Assembly: GCF_018812025.1 (NCBI RefSeq)
Contig: NC_063049.1
Location: 21,985,409 to 22,049,408, forward strand
Source: Megalobrama amblycephala
Lineage: Eukaryota; Chordata; Actinopteri; Cypriniformes; Xenocyprididae
Length of the DNA: 64,000 nt
Direction: 5' to 3'
The number at the start of each line of letters is the position of its first letter. Positions within the stretch are counted from its first letter, which is position 1. The notes beneath the pieces are model-generated. The model saw only the letters and a program-made list of their open reading frames with translations. It was not told where the DNA came from and made no database searches. The position numbers were made by a program, and so were the translations under genes. This document shows positions 24,541-37,700 of the stretch, in pieces.

Positions 24541-24894
24541 CATAGGTGTAATTTGCGGGTGGGACATGTCCCCACCACTTTTTGCCAGGGTCGATATTGT
24601 CCCCACCACTTATTGAAACATCTCACAGCACGGATGTATACTAATACAAAAGAAACATCTCTAGTTGATTAGCAATTCATTAGTTTATGTTAAATAATAG
24701 GCAATCTGGCGCTGGGGTGTGTTGTTTTTGAAATCATGTTCAGTGCTCATTGCCGCTGTTGTTCTGCAACTGTGTTCGCTTCAATCTATTGCTTAATGCT
24801 GTTGTGGAGGCTCTCTATTCGTTCCGGTGCAATCACAAAACAAAAAACACATAAATGTGTCCCTGATCTTGATATACAACCACTGATGAACATT

Positions 24895-24990
24895 TTTGGT
24901 TTTATATGAGGGCGGGTTAGCACCCAGAACCTCTGGCACGCTGAACAAAAGCTCTACCACTAGTCCATCAGGACAATCTAACATTGAATG
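24895..24990 (-). repeat. tRNA-like SINE head inside block A
   Basis: Read on the minus strand, the segment has an A-box-like TAGTGGTAGAGC and a B-box-like GGTTCTGGGTGC about 30 bases later, as in tRNA-derived SINE promoters. A second copy lies in the duplicated block near 25,750-25,840. The match is imperfect and no complete SINE body was delimited. Confidence 0.4.
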
Positions 24991-25008
24991 CGGATCCACA
25001 TATTTATT

Positions 25009-25153
25009 CTGTAATAATTCACCATAATTCCAATGAGACTAGACTGTTGCTATATAAAAAATACTGACAGACACTCAGCTTGTATATACCACTTGTATAC
25101 CACTTACTGGAAGCTGTTCCCAAAGAAAATAAGGGGTTGACCTATGTCCCCCC

Positions 25154-25202
<49 letters not shown>

Positions 25203-25491
25203 TCTCACCTTTACCACATGGCCTCTGCTGATTCTGCAGCCAATGAGATTGCTTGCTGAACATTTAAATAGTCTTGTTCAATACTTGCTGTAGGCTGGGC
25301 CCTCTACCTCCCCAGCTCCACCTGCCTAGATCTGCTATGGAACTTATATATGTCTATTTATGCAGCAGCAGTAGCATATCTTACATGCTCACAGCAGCAT
25401 GTCTTTGTATCTAATGACAGTAACAAGTCCATACTTGCTCTGAAGCAGCAGCAAGCGCAGCAGATCTTCTAATTTTGGCAAAGAGAAAAAG
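25009..25491. repeat. Block B, copy 1, with (GATA)n
   Basis: This block is almost identical to 26165-26650, at an offset of 1156 bp. It includes a (GATA)n run at 25155-25202 of the same length in both copies. The near-identity, even of the microsatellite, points to a very recent duplication. Confidence 0.85.
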
Positions 25492-26164
25492 AATATTATT
25501 TATTTATGTTATTTATTTATTTATGCCTATTATTTATTTATGTTAAATAATAGGCAATCTGGCGCTGGGGTGTGTTGTTTTTGAAATCATGTTCAGTGCT
25601 CATTGCCGCTGTTGTTCTGCAACTGTGTTCGCTTCAATCTATCACTTAATGCTGTTGTGGAGGCTCTCTATTCGTTCCAGTGAAATCACAAAACAAAAAA
25701 CACATAAACGTGTCCCTGATCTTGATATACAACCACTGATGAACATTTTTGGTTTTATATGAGGGCGGATTAGCACCCAGAACCTCTGGCACGCTGAACA
25801 AAAGCTCTACCACTAGTCCATCAGGACATGTCTAAATCTAACATTGAATGCAGATCCACATATTTATTGACTAATCTAAATAGTCTCGAGACTAACAATA
25901 TATTGTATTATATTAGATGTAAGGATGAAACTATCATAATAAACATGAGGTCTATGTCAATAAATTTTGTTCATTTATTATTGTGATAATGCAATTACAA
26001 TACACCACCCCACCACACACATTCCTGTCCCACCCACTTCTTAAAACAAAGTTACACCACTGACTGCATATATTCCATTATTTAGCCCTGAATGATTTCA
26101 GGTCGAATAAAAGCCAGCAACCTGCATTCACCCCTTAAATGCTCTGAAACTGAAGCTATCATTT

Positions 26165-26309
26165 CTGTAATAATTCACCATAATTCCAATGAGACTAGAC
26201 TGTTGCTATATAAAAAATACTGACAGACACTCAGCTTGTATATACCACTTGTATACCACTTACTGGAAGCTGTTCCCAAAGAAAATAAGGGGTTGACCTA
26301 TGTCCCCCC

Positions 26310-26358
<49 letters not shown>

Positions 26359-26650
26359 TCTCACCTTTACCACATGGCCTCTGCTGATTCTGCAGCCAAT
26401 GAGATTGCTTGCTGAACATTTAAATAGTCTTGTTCAATACTTGCTGTAGGCTGGGCCCTCTACCTCCCCAGCTCCACCTGCCTAGATCTGCTATGGAACT
26501 TATATATGTCTATTTATGCAGCAGCAGTAGCATATCTTACATGCTCACAGCAGCATGTCTTTGTATCTAATGACAATAACAAGTCCATACTTGCTCTGAA
26601 GCAGCAGCAAGCATAGCAGATCTTCTAATTTTGGCAAAGAGAAAAAGAGT
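26165..26650. repeat. Block B, copy 2, with (GATA)n
   Basis: This is the second copy of the block at 25009-25491, with the (GATA)n run at 26311-26358. It lies outside the right end of the hAT-like element, about 95 bp beyond its target duplication. Confidence 0.85.
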
Positions 26651-27904
26651 AAGATTTCTTGTTCAAGAGTGATACATTGAAAAAAAGATTTTGTTGTAGA
26701 AACAATTATCACTCAGAAATTGCTAGTAAATTTCACAATCAATTACAAAGAAACAGCAAGTACCACATTGAATTAAATGGCAAATTTAAAGTAGTAAAAT
26801 AGTATTTTCTTGTAAAACATACTCCAATAATCTTTGTTTTATCTACAACTTTGAAAAAGCATTTGTTTAACTGTGTATAGCAGTATAAGCTTGAGCAACA
26901 CAGCTGTAGAATTGTGTAAAGAGAAGAAGAAAGCACCAAAGAAATGGTGGCAGGGTTTGAAAGGGAATAAAAGTTAAGAAAGAGAGAATGGAAGAGTGGA
27001 AAAAGAAACAAAAGAAAAAAGGACAGGCACCCTGCTTTACTATAGTACTCTACTCTGACCCAGTTGTAAAGCTGATATGAAGTTGGCCTCATGCAGTAAT
27101 TACAGTCATTATGAAATACAATCACATATTCCTCATAAGGATAAAATGCTCCTATTTTTCTCTGTCAGTGAGGAGGTGAATAGGGGCAGATCATCTTTCA
27201 TAGACAGACCCTGAGATGATGTAAGCTGTAGAGAGTTGGAACCTGTCCTTTGGTCATGGATGAACATTTCCAGCAATTGCTAGAGGGACGCAACAACAAA
27301 GCCAGGACTATCACACACATACACTGACATGAGCAGACGCACACACACACACACATAATCAGAACAAGGTGTTTCTGCTGGCCTTCAGCACTGCGAGAAA
27401 GCCAAGCTTGAAGACTCGGAAGATTTATAATAAAACCCCCTCCTCCTCCCCCTTCTCGTTACACTGCTTTCTCAATCTCTCTCTTTCTCTGCTCCACATC
27501 TGTTTCTGGCCCCTCACATCAGGCCCAGGAGACAACAATATATAGGTCAACGTGCACAGCTGAAACTATGACCACACTCACTTATTATCTGATAGAAGGA
27601 CATTAAACAGACATGCATGGCATCAAGCAGAGAGTTACGAAACATACTGTAGTCAATTTTCATCATGAGATATGTCATCTCTTCAAACGATTGGTGAGAT
27701 CATGCTGGACTACTGCTGAGTGGAAAAAAAGTATATATTTTCAAATAAATAGGTTAGACTGACCTCTGCTGGCAAATCACAAAAGTCACAAAAGAGGGGT
27801 TTACTTTAGGATTAGTTCACTTTCAAATAAAAATTTCCTGATAATTTACTCACCCCCATGTCATCCAAGATGTTCATGTCTTTCTTTCTTCAGTAGAAAA
27901 GAAA
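26651..27904. other. Intergenic, no gene seen
   Basis: A 128-residue minus-strand frame at 26739-27125 is low-complexity and matches nothing I know. A short (AC)n run lies at about 27338-27356. The end (27,815-27,900) looks like the left part of a dispersed foldback repeat into which the next TTAA element inserted. Confidence 0.4.
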
Positions 27905-27908
27905 TTAA

Positions 27909-28882
27909 AGGTGCCCTCGAATGAAAAATTGAATTTATCTTGGCATAGTTAAATAACAAGAGTTCAGTACATGGAAATGACATACAGTGAGTCTCAAACT
28001 TCATTGTTTCCTCCTTTTTATATAAATCTCATTTGTTTAAAAGACCTCCGAAGAACAGGCGAATCTCAACATAACACCGACTGTTACGTAACAGTCGGGG
28101 TATACGCCCCCAATATTTGCATATGCCAGCCCACGTTTCCAACATTATAAAAGGCATTACACAAGGGCAGCCAGTATTAACGTCTGGATGTGCACAACCA
28201 AATCATCAGACTAGGTAATCAAGCAAGAACAATAGTGAAAAATGGCATATGGAGCAATAATAACTGACATGATTCATGATAACATGATATTTTTAGTGAT
28301 ATTTGTAAACTGTCTTTCTAAATGTTTCGTTAGCATGTTACTAATGTACTGTTAAATGTGGTTAAAATTACCATCGTTTCTTACTGTATTCACGGAGACA
28401 AGAGCCGTCGTTATTTTCATTTTTAAACACTTGCAGTCTGTATAATGCATAAACACAACTTCATTCTTTATAAATCTCTCCAACAGTGTAGCATTAGCCG
28501 TTAGCCACGGAGCACAGCCTCAAACTCATTCAATATCAGAAGTAAACAATATAACAGTATACAATACTCACATAATCCGACGCATGCATGCTGCATGCAT
28601 GACGAACACTTTGTAAAGATCCATTTTGAGGGTTATATTAGCTGTGTAAACTTTGTTTATGCACTGTTCAAGGCAAGCGCGAGCTCTGTGGGCGGAGAGC
28701 ACGGGATTTAAAGGGGCCGCAACATAAAATCGCCGCGTTTATAATGATGCCCCAAAATAGGCAGTTAAAAAAAATTAATAAAAAAAAATCTATGGGGTAT
28801 TTTGAGCTGAAACTTCACAGACACATTCAGGGGACACCTTAGACTTATATTACATCTTGTAAAAACATAATCTAGGGCACCT
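27909..28882. mobile_element. TTAA-flanked non-autonomous DNA element, copy 2
   Basis: The ends AGGTGCCCTCGA and TCTAGGGCACCT are inverted repeats and are flanked by TTAA on both sides (27905-27908 and 28883-28886). The inside is the same as 9912-10864 apart from scattered changes and small indels. It retains segments near 28,085-28,100 and 28,570-28,600 (a GCATGCATGC-type palindrome) that are altered in copy 1. Confidence 0.85.
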
Positions 28883-28886
28883 TTAA

Positions 28887-29370
28887 GGTTTTTGATGTTC
28901 ATTTTAATTTCATAGTGACTTTAAAATAAATCACAAGGACTAGCCACCCTGGGTCACATGACCATAGACGATAAAATTACTTCCTTGAAGTGACCACTGC
29001 ATGTACCCTTCACTAACGGACTTGTGGAAGGGCGCTTCATGAAGGGATTCAGTTATTCAATTTCATTTGGAACAACCCTACAAATGGCGTCCCCTTCCCA
29101 GAGTGACCTTAAAGGGTATAAAAATGCCCTTTGGAATAAGAGGGTTTCATTGTCTAATTTTCACTCTTCACATCACTAATCAACACAACGCTACAAGCGT
29201 ATATACAGAGAAGGCAGCCAAAGGCCCTGTCCCAAATGGCACCCTAAACACTCACGGTCTTCCTTCCTACGTGTGGCACATCATTTGGGGGGTGACCGGC
29301 ACCATAAAACAGTTTTAATGTTAGTCCCACTCATTTGTACGGTCTGCTTCATCAGAATTATCAACACACA
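28887..29370. other. Repeat scraps, no gene seen
   Basis: The part at 28955-29330 resembles 9500-9790 in its GAAGGG/CCCTTC phrases and is probably a dispersed repeat. No coding signature is present. Confidence 0.35.
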
Positions 29371-29595
29371 CACTGGATGCCCTTCCTGACTCAATCCAGC
29401 ACTGGGACACACTCACACTCCTACAGCCAATTTAGCATGTCCATTCCCTCTAACATACATGTATTTGGACTGTGTGGGGAAACCAGAAGAAACCCAACCT
29501 GACAAAAGGTGAACATGCCAGCCGGGGTTTGAACCAGGGACTTTCTTGCTATGAGGCAACAGTGCTATCCACCCACTGAGCCACCATGCCGCCCT
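29371..29595 (-). mobile_element. DANA-like tRNA-derived SINE
   Basis: On the minus strand the element starts near 29595 with a tRNA-like head: a GTGGCTCAGTGG A-box region and a GGTTCAAACCCC B box. It continues with the phrases GTTTCCCCACACAGTCCAAA and GGATTGAGTCAGGAAGGGCA typical of the DANA SINE family of zebrafish and relatives. It is diverged and has no clear flanking duplication in view. Confidence 0.8.
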
Positions 29596-30664
29596 AGCTT
29601 CTCCAACACTGTAAAACCGAACAGTGAAATTAATTAAATTAAATGAGTTTGTTTCGCTCAAATAATAATGAAAGTTCATTGTATTTAATAGAAAAAAGTT
29701 GTGTGAACTCAAAATTTCATTGTAGTAAGCTGAACTTAATATGATTCAGTTGCAGAAGATCTTTAATTCCCAGCATGCTTTGCGTCAGACAGTAAAAATA
29801 AATGTTGAAATGAAGCATTATTTTGTGTGTTTTTGCACAAGATTAATATAGGGAGACATAAGTTTGTGTTTAATGTTGTGTTGTGTTGGGATTTACAGGG
29901 GGTTTTTGTTATGTTAGTTTTATAGGGTTACCATTGTGGTGAAGAGTAGAGGATGGGCTGCAAAACTTTTAAGGCCACATATACTGTACTGAATGTTGTT
30001 CGATTATATACATGCAAGTATATAATGACAGTCTCTTTGATGGTTATAATAGCATGTGTTATTTGCTATCTAACATTTAACCAAGATCTGAATGTGATGT
30101 TTTATGTAAATGAACTGTATGATGAGTGAAGCGAGGCTGAGAACTTTGGAAGCGAAGGAATGCCGGTGACGTGACTGTTAATGAGAGACACTTGTGCACC
30201 ACACTGGCCTTGCTCCGCTTCCACAGCTCTCGGCCCCACCCCACTTATCACAAAAATTTAAGTTTCATGTCTATCCTTGTATCATTGAACTGGTCGAGGT
30301 TGATATGGGATTTAGAAAGTAATTAGTAATAAGTAATGCAGTACTTTTTAGAGAGAGTAATTAGTACAGCAATCTAATTACACGATTAAAGATGTAATTA
30401 GAAGCTAGTAATTCATTACTTTTTTAGAGTAACTTACCCAACACTGGTCCTGCTCTACATTTTTTCTTGTTCAAGAAGCCATTTCACTCAGACATTATGT
30501 CACAATAGGGAAGAAAAGACTATCACAGGTTCCGTTTCATGTCGACTTTAATGTCTTTAATGACTTTAACTTTATTTCTCAGGACAAAACATCAGTGAGT
30601 TTACAGTTGCAGAAGAAGCATCAAAGAGAGCAAATGAGTCCAAACTCAAAAGTTCTGTTGCATC
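29596..30664. other. Downstream flank and 3' UTR of mreg
   Basis: Minus-strand transcripts of mreg end in this region; an AATAAA signal reads on the minus strand at about 30570-30575, roughly 90 bp past the stop codon. Further left, 30,305-30,445 has the look of a dispersed repeat rich in AGTAATTA phrases. No other gene was seen. Confidence 0.45.
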
Positions 30665-31387
30665 TCAAAACTCAATTTTTGGATATTTCTCTTTGGCCAA
30701 TCGCACAAAGTCTTCAGCACTGTCCAAAGACACCAGGCGATCCTAGAAAAATGATCATTACAATTAAAATGTTTTTTTTTAAGAGTCAAAAACTGACTGA
30801 ACTGCTTGTAAAACTGTGACAACCTTGATCAAGCAAAATATAATAATGTAGATAACTCCACTGTTTACATTACATGTTTATAATGATGAGTCCATGCAAT
30901 GTACACATACTTGAGGCTAAAGATCAGGACTGTCATTTATTATGCAGACAGTAATTTACCATGACGAAGATGTATCTTTTGTTGTTGCTGAGCCCACGGG
31001 GAAAGAGGCTTGTCTCCTCTGACACAATGTGCAGCAGTTCTTTGGCCTTCTCCACATTCTCCCAGTCACTCCGGACAGTTTGTCTGTTCACTGTCAGTAA
31101 GGAGTCCACCTCCTTCTGGTAACCTGGATCAACAACACACTTATACATTTACATGAATGCACTTCTTCAGACACCAAGGCATGCTTATTCTCCACACTGC
31201 CATTACATGGGCAAATAAGGGTCACGTTTGACCTGGAATGCTATTGCTATTATCCGCTGCATTGTGCATTGTACATTTAAGATGAAATAAGTTTTAAACA
31301 CAAAATAAACATTGTTCTCACCCTGACAAGAGCTGGAAAAGTATGCAAGAAAATTTAATAAGACAGAGAATATTAAAATAGAGAATA

Positions 31388-31423
<36 letters not shown>

Positions 31424-31801
31424 CCACCCAGTGGTTTAAGGTTAATAAGTCTGAATCCCTTCTGCCAGGCTTATATGTTCTTATATGATCAAAACTACAG
31501 ACCTTAAAAGGTGCAATGACATTGCTGCCAATGTGTGGTTCAGATGCCTCTTGGATTTCATCAAAAATATCTCATTTGTGTTCCAAACATGAACGAAGGT
31601 CTTATGCTTACGGATTTGGGACGACATGAGGGTGAGTACTTAATGACAGAAATTTCATTTTTTTGGGTGAACTAATCCTTTAATATAAAATAAATATAGT
31701 TCACCTCACCCAGCTGAAGCAAGATCTTCTTCCAACGTGTCCCAACTTCTTTATGAGCACACCTCAGAGTGTGGATATCATAGTTCAGCTTCTCCCATTC
31801 C

Positions 31802-31847
<46 letters not shown>

Positions 31848-33987
31848 GTTTTGCTATCTTAGTGAGGACATTCCATAGGCGTAATGGTTTTTATACTGTA
31901 CAAACTGTACATTCAATCCCCCTACACTAACCCTACTCCTAAACCTACCCATCACTGAAAACATTCTGCATTTTTACATTTTTAATAAAACATTTAGTAT
32001 GTTTTTAAAGCTATTTTAAATATGAGGACTCATGAAATGTCCTCATATTTCATGTTTACGTCATAATACCAGTGTAATACTTTCTGCAAAAAAACATAAT
32101 TCTGTATGATTTATAAGCTGTTTACCTCATGGGGACCAAAAAAGTCCCCACAAGTTCAGAAATGACTGATTTTACTATTGTTGTGGGGACATTTAGGGTA
32201 CCAGGACTACAGACACAAATATGTTTTTTATATATCACTATCCACATCTAGTCTACGAAATTAATGCCAAAACTATAGCAATTGAGAAAAATAGGAAGAG
32301 ACATAGAGAATGCTCTGAAGAGCTTTGTGGACGGAGGAGTAGTTTGCGTGGTAGAACATCACTATTGAGTTACCGTCGATTGACTCTAACAAGTCATAAG
32401 CGCATTATAGACCATGTGCTCTTCCAACTGTCCACAGACTGATAAACATGAGAAAAGTTAAAGCTTACTGATCCTGTATGAAGTGGAGACTGACATACAG
32501 GAAACTAACATGTATTGCATTATATTTATAAAAAAAAAAAAAAACAGAACCAAAGATTAAAGTCACTATGAAATCAAAATGAACAATTCTTATTTTTCAT
32601 AGAATATTGCAGTATTTATTATAAATGATTTATCCGTGCACAAAATTATTATTTTTTTAATTAATATAATCTTTAATCAATATATAAATCATCATCTTTA
32701 ATCAAAATAACTTCCCCTCCCTCTTGCAGCAACATCTCTTCTCTGATGAAATGTTTACTGGCGTGAGGGCGGAGTCAGCCTGTCACTCACATGACATCAA
32801 AGCAATAGCAAACCACAACCAATCAATCTATTCCCGATGAACAAAGTCAAGTCCCGTTGTACATTTTCTCTTGTTGAAGAAGCCGTTTCACTTGGATATA
32901 CGTCACGGTAGGACAGAAAATACAACTTCTATTTCATGCCGACTGAGTAAGAATTATTGCTGTGATCATGTGATTGTGGTTTACAGTTAAAATGATTAAA
33001 ATGTAGCGGGCAAGATCAGTGCCCTCCCCTCACCTTAGGTTTGTGTCTGAAGTAAACTCTTCATCACTTGTCTTTCTGGTACAGTTGAGTGAACTGAATT
33101 CAATTTGAGAAAATTGGCAAATTACATCGGCCTAAATTCCAATGTATTTACTCCTAGCCAAACTCCAATACAAAAAAAGTCAAAGTCACATCTGCTCTAA
33201 AGCACGAAGCAGTAAGTATGGAAGGACTAATTGATTTTGTATTGGTTTGTGCACAGAATAATAAAAGAATCTGAAAATGTGTGAGCTGATGTAGGACAGC
33301 AGTGTTTGAATGCATGCATTTGAAATGTAACATGTAATGTGCTCCTGTCTGAATATAAGAGGCAGCTGTGTTCTCACTGCCTATTAAACTAAAAAAATAT
33401 GACCTAAATTACACACAAACTCCTCTACATTATAACTTGACATTTCCCAGAATTATTTTCAATAATTGTATAGGCTGTCGTTCATGTTCCCATATTTAAA
33501 AAATACATTCACTAGCTTGTTTTTGCACTTTGTTCATACTGCATCTCAAAGTGCATGTCTATTTGTTCCTCACCTCAGTATCTTTGTCCACTTTGTTCCT
33601 CATCTTAATGAACGAGTTTAATTCAGCATCTGATTCCCCCTCAGTAGTGGAGATGGAGGTTTGAGTGCTACTCCAGGTCCTCCCCTCCTTCTCAGCTCCA
33701 GATCTGCTGTCCTGCAGCTCATGACACACTGCTGTCTCACTGCCACTGGATGTCCTGCATTAAAAGACTTTATTAAACTACAATTCACAAACACACCTGG
33801 ATAAAGTTCTGTTAAAAATTATATTGATGAATTTGTCATGTTTACAAATATATGAGAATAATTATTCTTATAATTGTTATATATAAATTTATTATAATTG
33901 TTATATATAAATTTATAAATATATTTTACTGTATTTATCTGTTGTAAATACAAAAAAAAAAAAAAACACCCACCGCTTGTGGTATTA

Positions 33988-34040
<53 letters not shown>

Positions 34041-34155
34041 TTCATAACAAATTATTTAGATAAAAACAACAACATTTGGTCACTTACCTTAAAATGCAAT
34101 CTTTCTCCTCAGTAGTTTCATGAATAGGACAGCAGCCAGAATAAAAGGCGCCCAT
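30665..34155 (-). CDS. mreg: Melanoregulin, five exons, complete
   Basis: Melanoregulin is a small membrane-anchored protein of melanosomes and other lysosome-related organelles, where it acts in retrograde transport and membrane handling. Exons on the minus strand: 34155-34088, 33754-33574, 31800-31710, 31123-30960, 30742-30665. They sum to 582 bases, 193 residues plus stop, with all splice phases in register and GT-AG ends. The N-terminus is MG followed by a Cys pair (C8, C9), fitting the lipid-anchored start of the family, although the multi-cysteine run of mammalian MREG is shorter here. The family core is clear: [14 protein letters not shown] across exons 2/3, then [17 protein letters not shown] and [12 protein letters not shown] near the end. 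It lies about 560 bp downstream of cfap65 in the same orientation. Exon 1 is predicted from its ATG, codon phase and donor; the 5' UTR is not defined. Confidence 0.92.
31802..31841. repeat. (CA)n microsatellite in mreg intron
   Basis: A simple CA repeat directly precedes the third mreg exon on the transcribed strand. A (TA)n run at about 31394-31418 and another at about 33990-34023 are in mreg introns as well. Confidence 0.9.
32554..32960. repeat. Dispersed fish repeat, copy in mreg intron
   Basis: The segment begins with AAAGTCACTATGAAATC and contains TCCCTCTTGCAGC and GCCGTTTCACTTGGATATAC. The same order of phrases recurs at 39717-40150 in a cfap65 intron, and its last part again at 30,450-30,550. 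The family was not identified. Confidence 0.6.
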
Positions 34156-34711
34156 TTAGAGCAAAAACAAAATTACGCCTAAAATTGGCTAAAATTCAGT
34201 GCATCATCATACTCATACTCATTGTTATAATTCCTTATAGCTTATAGTAGAGCCGACATCCTCCATGTACTGGGACAGAAATTTGTGCTGCTGAAGTTAT
34301 TTCTCACAGATGGTGTCCTTAACTTGATAATGGGCGACTCTGGTCATGTGTCTTTGGGACTAACCACAGGCAAGGCAGTCAGGTCTAGCACAGATTAAAA
34401 AAAAACTGCAAACAACTGTGGCTGGCTTATTTAAAATGTATATATTTATGTCTATATACGTAGAAATGACATACTGTACTTCATGTGAGCCACATCTGTG
34501 TACTTCCATTTAAACCAAATTGCTTCAGAATTCAAGGGACTTTTAGACAACAAAAGTCAGTATTGGTTTTGAAGACACAGTTATTGGTGGTAGGAGAGAC
34601 TCAGTGAATTTACACCAGGATTTGTCAGTTTGAATTCAGTTTAATATGAATCGGCCTCATGCACGTCATACGGTGATACAGAATGTTAAGTTAATAGTGC
34701 AGTACGGCTCA

Positions 34712-37700
34712 TTACTGCTCTGGCTCCAGGGTTGAGACTATGGCCTGAGTAGACCTGTAGGGGGTTGGGCTGGTCACGAGGGGGCGCAACTGTTCCTTAT
34801 TAGATTCAGCACTGGACTGTCTGTTGGAGCCAAGGCTGTTTTTCCTACAGTACACATACATAAAATGAGAAAGTAAAATCTTGGCTAATACCTCTTAGGC
34901 TATTCAAACAAGAGTCAATGCCACTTGAGTGCATTGCTTACAAAGTTATGGCCAAAAAAAATCATTTTAAAAATCTGATAAAGATAAAGTGAGATTAAAA
35001 TAAAATTTAGATGCAAGTAACCTGGAAGAAGAAGGTGGAAGAGCGATGATTCGGGGTCGTGTCGTCAGCACCAGCTCACCCAAGAAAGCCTCCATCATTA
35101 AGTTCTGCAAGGTGTTGAGCAAAATGTCCTCTAGCAGGTCACAAAACTCAGGCAACCTGCAGAAATCAGATAAATCAGATTTTCATCAAATAAATGTGTT
35201 ATTTTAGCCTCTGGCACAATGGGTCTCAACCAGGGGGCCGGGATTGACTAATGGACCTCCGGCTCGGCACACTTCCAAGGTGTTCTTATTTGTTCTTTCA
35301 AGAACTGTCATTTAAGAATTTAAGTTTTTTTTTTTTTTTAAGAACCATGTTAAGTTCCCCATGGTCTTGGAAAATCTGGTTACTGTATAGTATATGAGGA
35401 AATTTTAAAAGTGTGATTCCCAGACATGGAATAGTCATGGAAATTTGTATAATGAAAAACAGTTTTCTTTGGCAAAAAATTGCTATAAAACTGTAAAATA
35501 CCATATACTATAATCTAAGAGTTAATTGGTCATAAAAAGTGTGAACCTGTAAAATATTCAGTTCTTAAAACGCCTGTAAGTATGAAATTGAACTGATACT
35601 TCAATTTTAACTAGATAAAGAAGTTAGGACAGCTCTTCCCAAAAGCATCATTAGCCAACTATGGTCGCAAGTCCCGTCGTTATCAACAGTTTAAAGAGTC
35701 GATGTTTCCCCGAAACCATAGTTCCAACGAACTTTCACAAACAGCATCGCAAAGTTGTGTAGTTGGAACTACAGCTCTTGTCCTGTGGTTAGAAGCATAG
35801 TTTCTTGTTTGTATGACATGGACTTAATAAATCCCTATCTTGAACAAAATAAGAAAGCTGACATTCATTACAATCTATGTATTTCATTTTGAGTATATAC
35901 AAATTTAATTTACGTCTTTTCGTTTGTCAAGAAATTTTGAAGTGCCGTTTTTGAAGAGTGTGCATGTGAGTATGTGCTCTAGTACGTAAGAAAGAGCCTA
36001 TGATTAAATCTGGAAATAAAGCTAAATAATTGAGGAAAAAAAGAGAATTAGTCCTCAGATTTCATGTCTGTAATTTATACAAAAAAATTAGATCTCAAAC
36101 AGAAGTTATTATACACCACCTGCATGACATCGTTTTAAGATTGAAATACTTTTAAAGTTTTAAGTATAGTAAGGCCATGCAGTCTGACAGACAGACAGTG
36201 AGAAAGATAGATAGATTGATTGATTGATGATTGATTGATTATTTTTTAATTGAAATTGAACTCTACATGATTAAATCAAACATATAAGAGCACTGGAATT
36301 TTACATAGCTAATTTTAAATTGCTCTCATACCAATTTCTGAGGTATTTTTTCATTAAATTTGTCAGATGGATGTATGGAATTGAAATACTTTAATTTTGT
36401 ATTTAATTATTTTACTATATTGCCATACAAAAGTTTGAAAACAAGCAGCTTTGTCATTACAGCAGAAATATACACATCAAATACTGTCTTGGACAGTGGG
36501 GGGCCTTGGAGTCGAAAGGTTGAGAATCACTGCAGACTCATGTAACCATGTGGAATTGCAAAAATAATGTTGATTGATTTCAAACAGCATACCTGCGAAT
36601 GGACTCCTGGACCTTCATTTTTATCTCCTCCTGTAGTTCTTTCAGAGACTCACAGTCACACTCACTCTTGGGTGTGTCTGCAGTGCTACAGTTCCCTGTA
36701 AAAGTCTTTGCTGGGGTGGCACTGGACACACCAGACATTTTCTACAGGGATCCTGGCTGTCTTCAGCAGAGCGGGGTAGAGTTTGTGGGAGGAGGGCTGG
36801 AGCTGGTCGCAGCTGTGTGAAGTACGGCAACTGCTCAGTGTCATCTTCTACCAGAGACTGCTGGAACTGAGGCTCATCTAAAAGACTCCTGTAGAAGACA
36901 GTGACCGATGTGATCTCACTTCAAGTAAGACTAGGAATGACAATGATTCTTCAAAAGTACAGCATTTTCAAAAACAGAAATCTTTTATATCATTATAAAT
37001 GTCTTTACTGTTACTTTTGATCCTATTTAGTGCATTTTTGATGAATAAAAGTACTGATTTCTTTCAAAAAACCTTTGAACGGTAGTCTATAAATAAGACA
37101 ACGTAAGACATACTGTAGTAAAGAGATGAGCACGTGTGTGATGACGTCTCTCTCAAGACCAAGAGTGAGAGGGGGGAGGTCTGCAGGATGATGGCAGCTC
37201 TCACCTGTACCAGACTGAGAATGCTTGGTCTGCCTAGATCTGAAGGAAATATAATAATAATATTAAACATCACATCATGACTTTATTTACTTTTAATCCT
37301 GTAATGAAGTTTAAATGAAAAGTGTTCTGAACCCTGCTGACTTTTGCACCCCTTTGTACCTGTTGATGTAGTGAGTGTTGAACTGAGTGGGGAAATGTGT
37401 CTGGTACTCCATGAGGCTGTGAGAGCGTGCAGTAACACCCAGGTGGAGTAGTGTAGGACGGGGAGGCTCGGGACGTCTCCTCCTCTCCTGCCCTGTCTGC
37501 TGCTGGGCCCGCTGCTCAGCCCGACTGGGTCTCGGTGAGGGACTGCCCACAGCATGATCACTGCTACGGATGGGCGGAAGGGTCTGCCACATGGGGAACA
37601 AATCATTAGTCTCTAAACTCAAAATTTGCATGCGTCACATACTGTTACTTGTAAATAAGACTCCTTTAATTGTCTCGTCTTTGTGGTTTACCTTATATTT

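Larger units (their letters stand above)
24541..26062. mobile_element. hAT-like non-autonomous element with internal duplication
   Basis: The left end CATAGGTGTAATTTG (24541) and the right end CAAAGTTACACCACTG (to 26062) are imperfect inverted repeats, each followed inward by a GGTGGGACA-type phrase. The 8-bp sequence ACTGCATA flanks both ends (24533-24540 and 26063-26070), the hAT target-duplication length. The interior carries block A at 24688-25008 and again at 25541-25866, and block B at 25009-25491. A second copy of B lies outside the right end at 26165-26650. No transposase frame is present. Confidence 0.7.

Noticed and set aside
25075..25263. 62-residue frame with repeated IYLS, identical at 26231-26419
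   Set aside because: It is created by the (GATA)n microsatellite; the identity reflects the DNA duplication and not a gene.
26739..27125. 128-residue open frame on the minus strand
   Set aside because: Low-complexity hydrophobic and aromatic stretches from a purine-rich plus strand; no family resemblance.
37283..37606. Alternative 107-residue frame over cfap65 exon 28
   Set aside because: The frame at 37360-37583 that matches CFAP65 and fits both splice phases explains the region.
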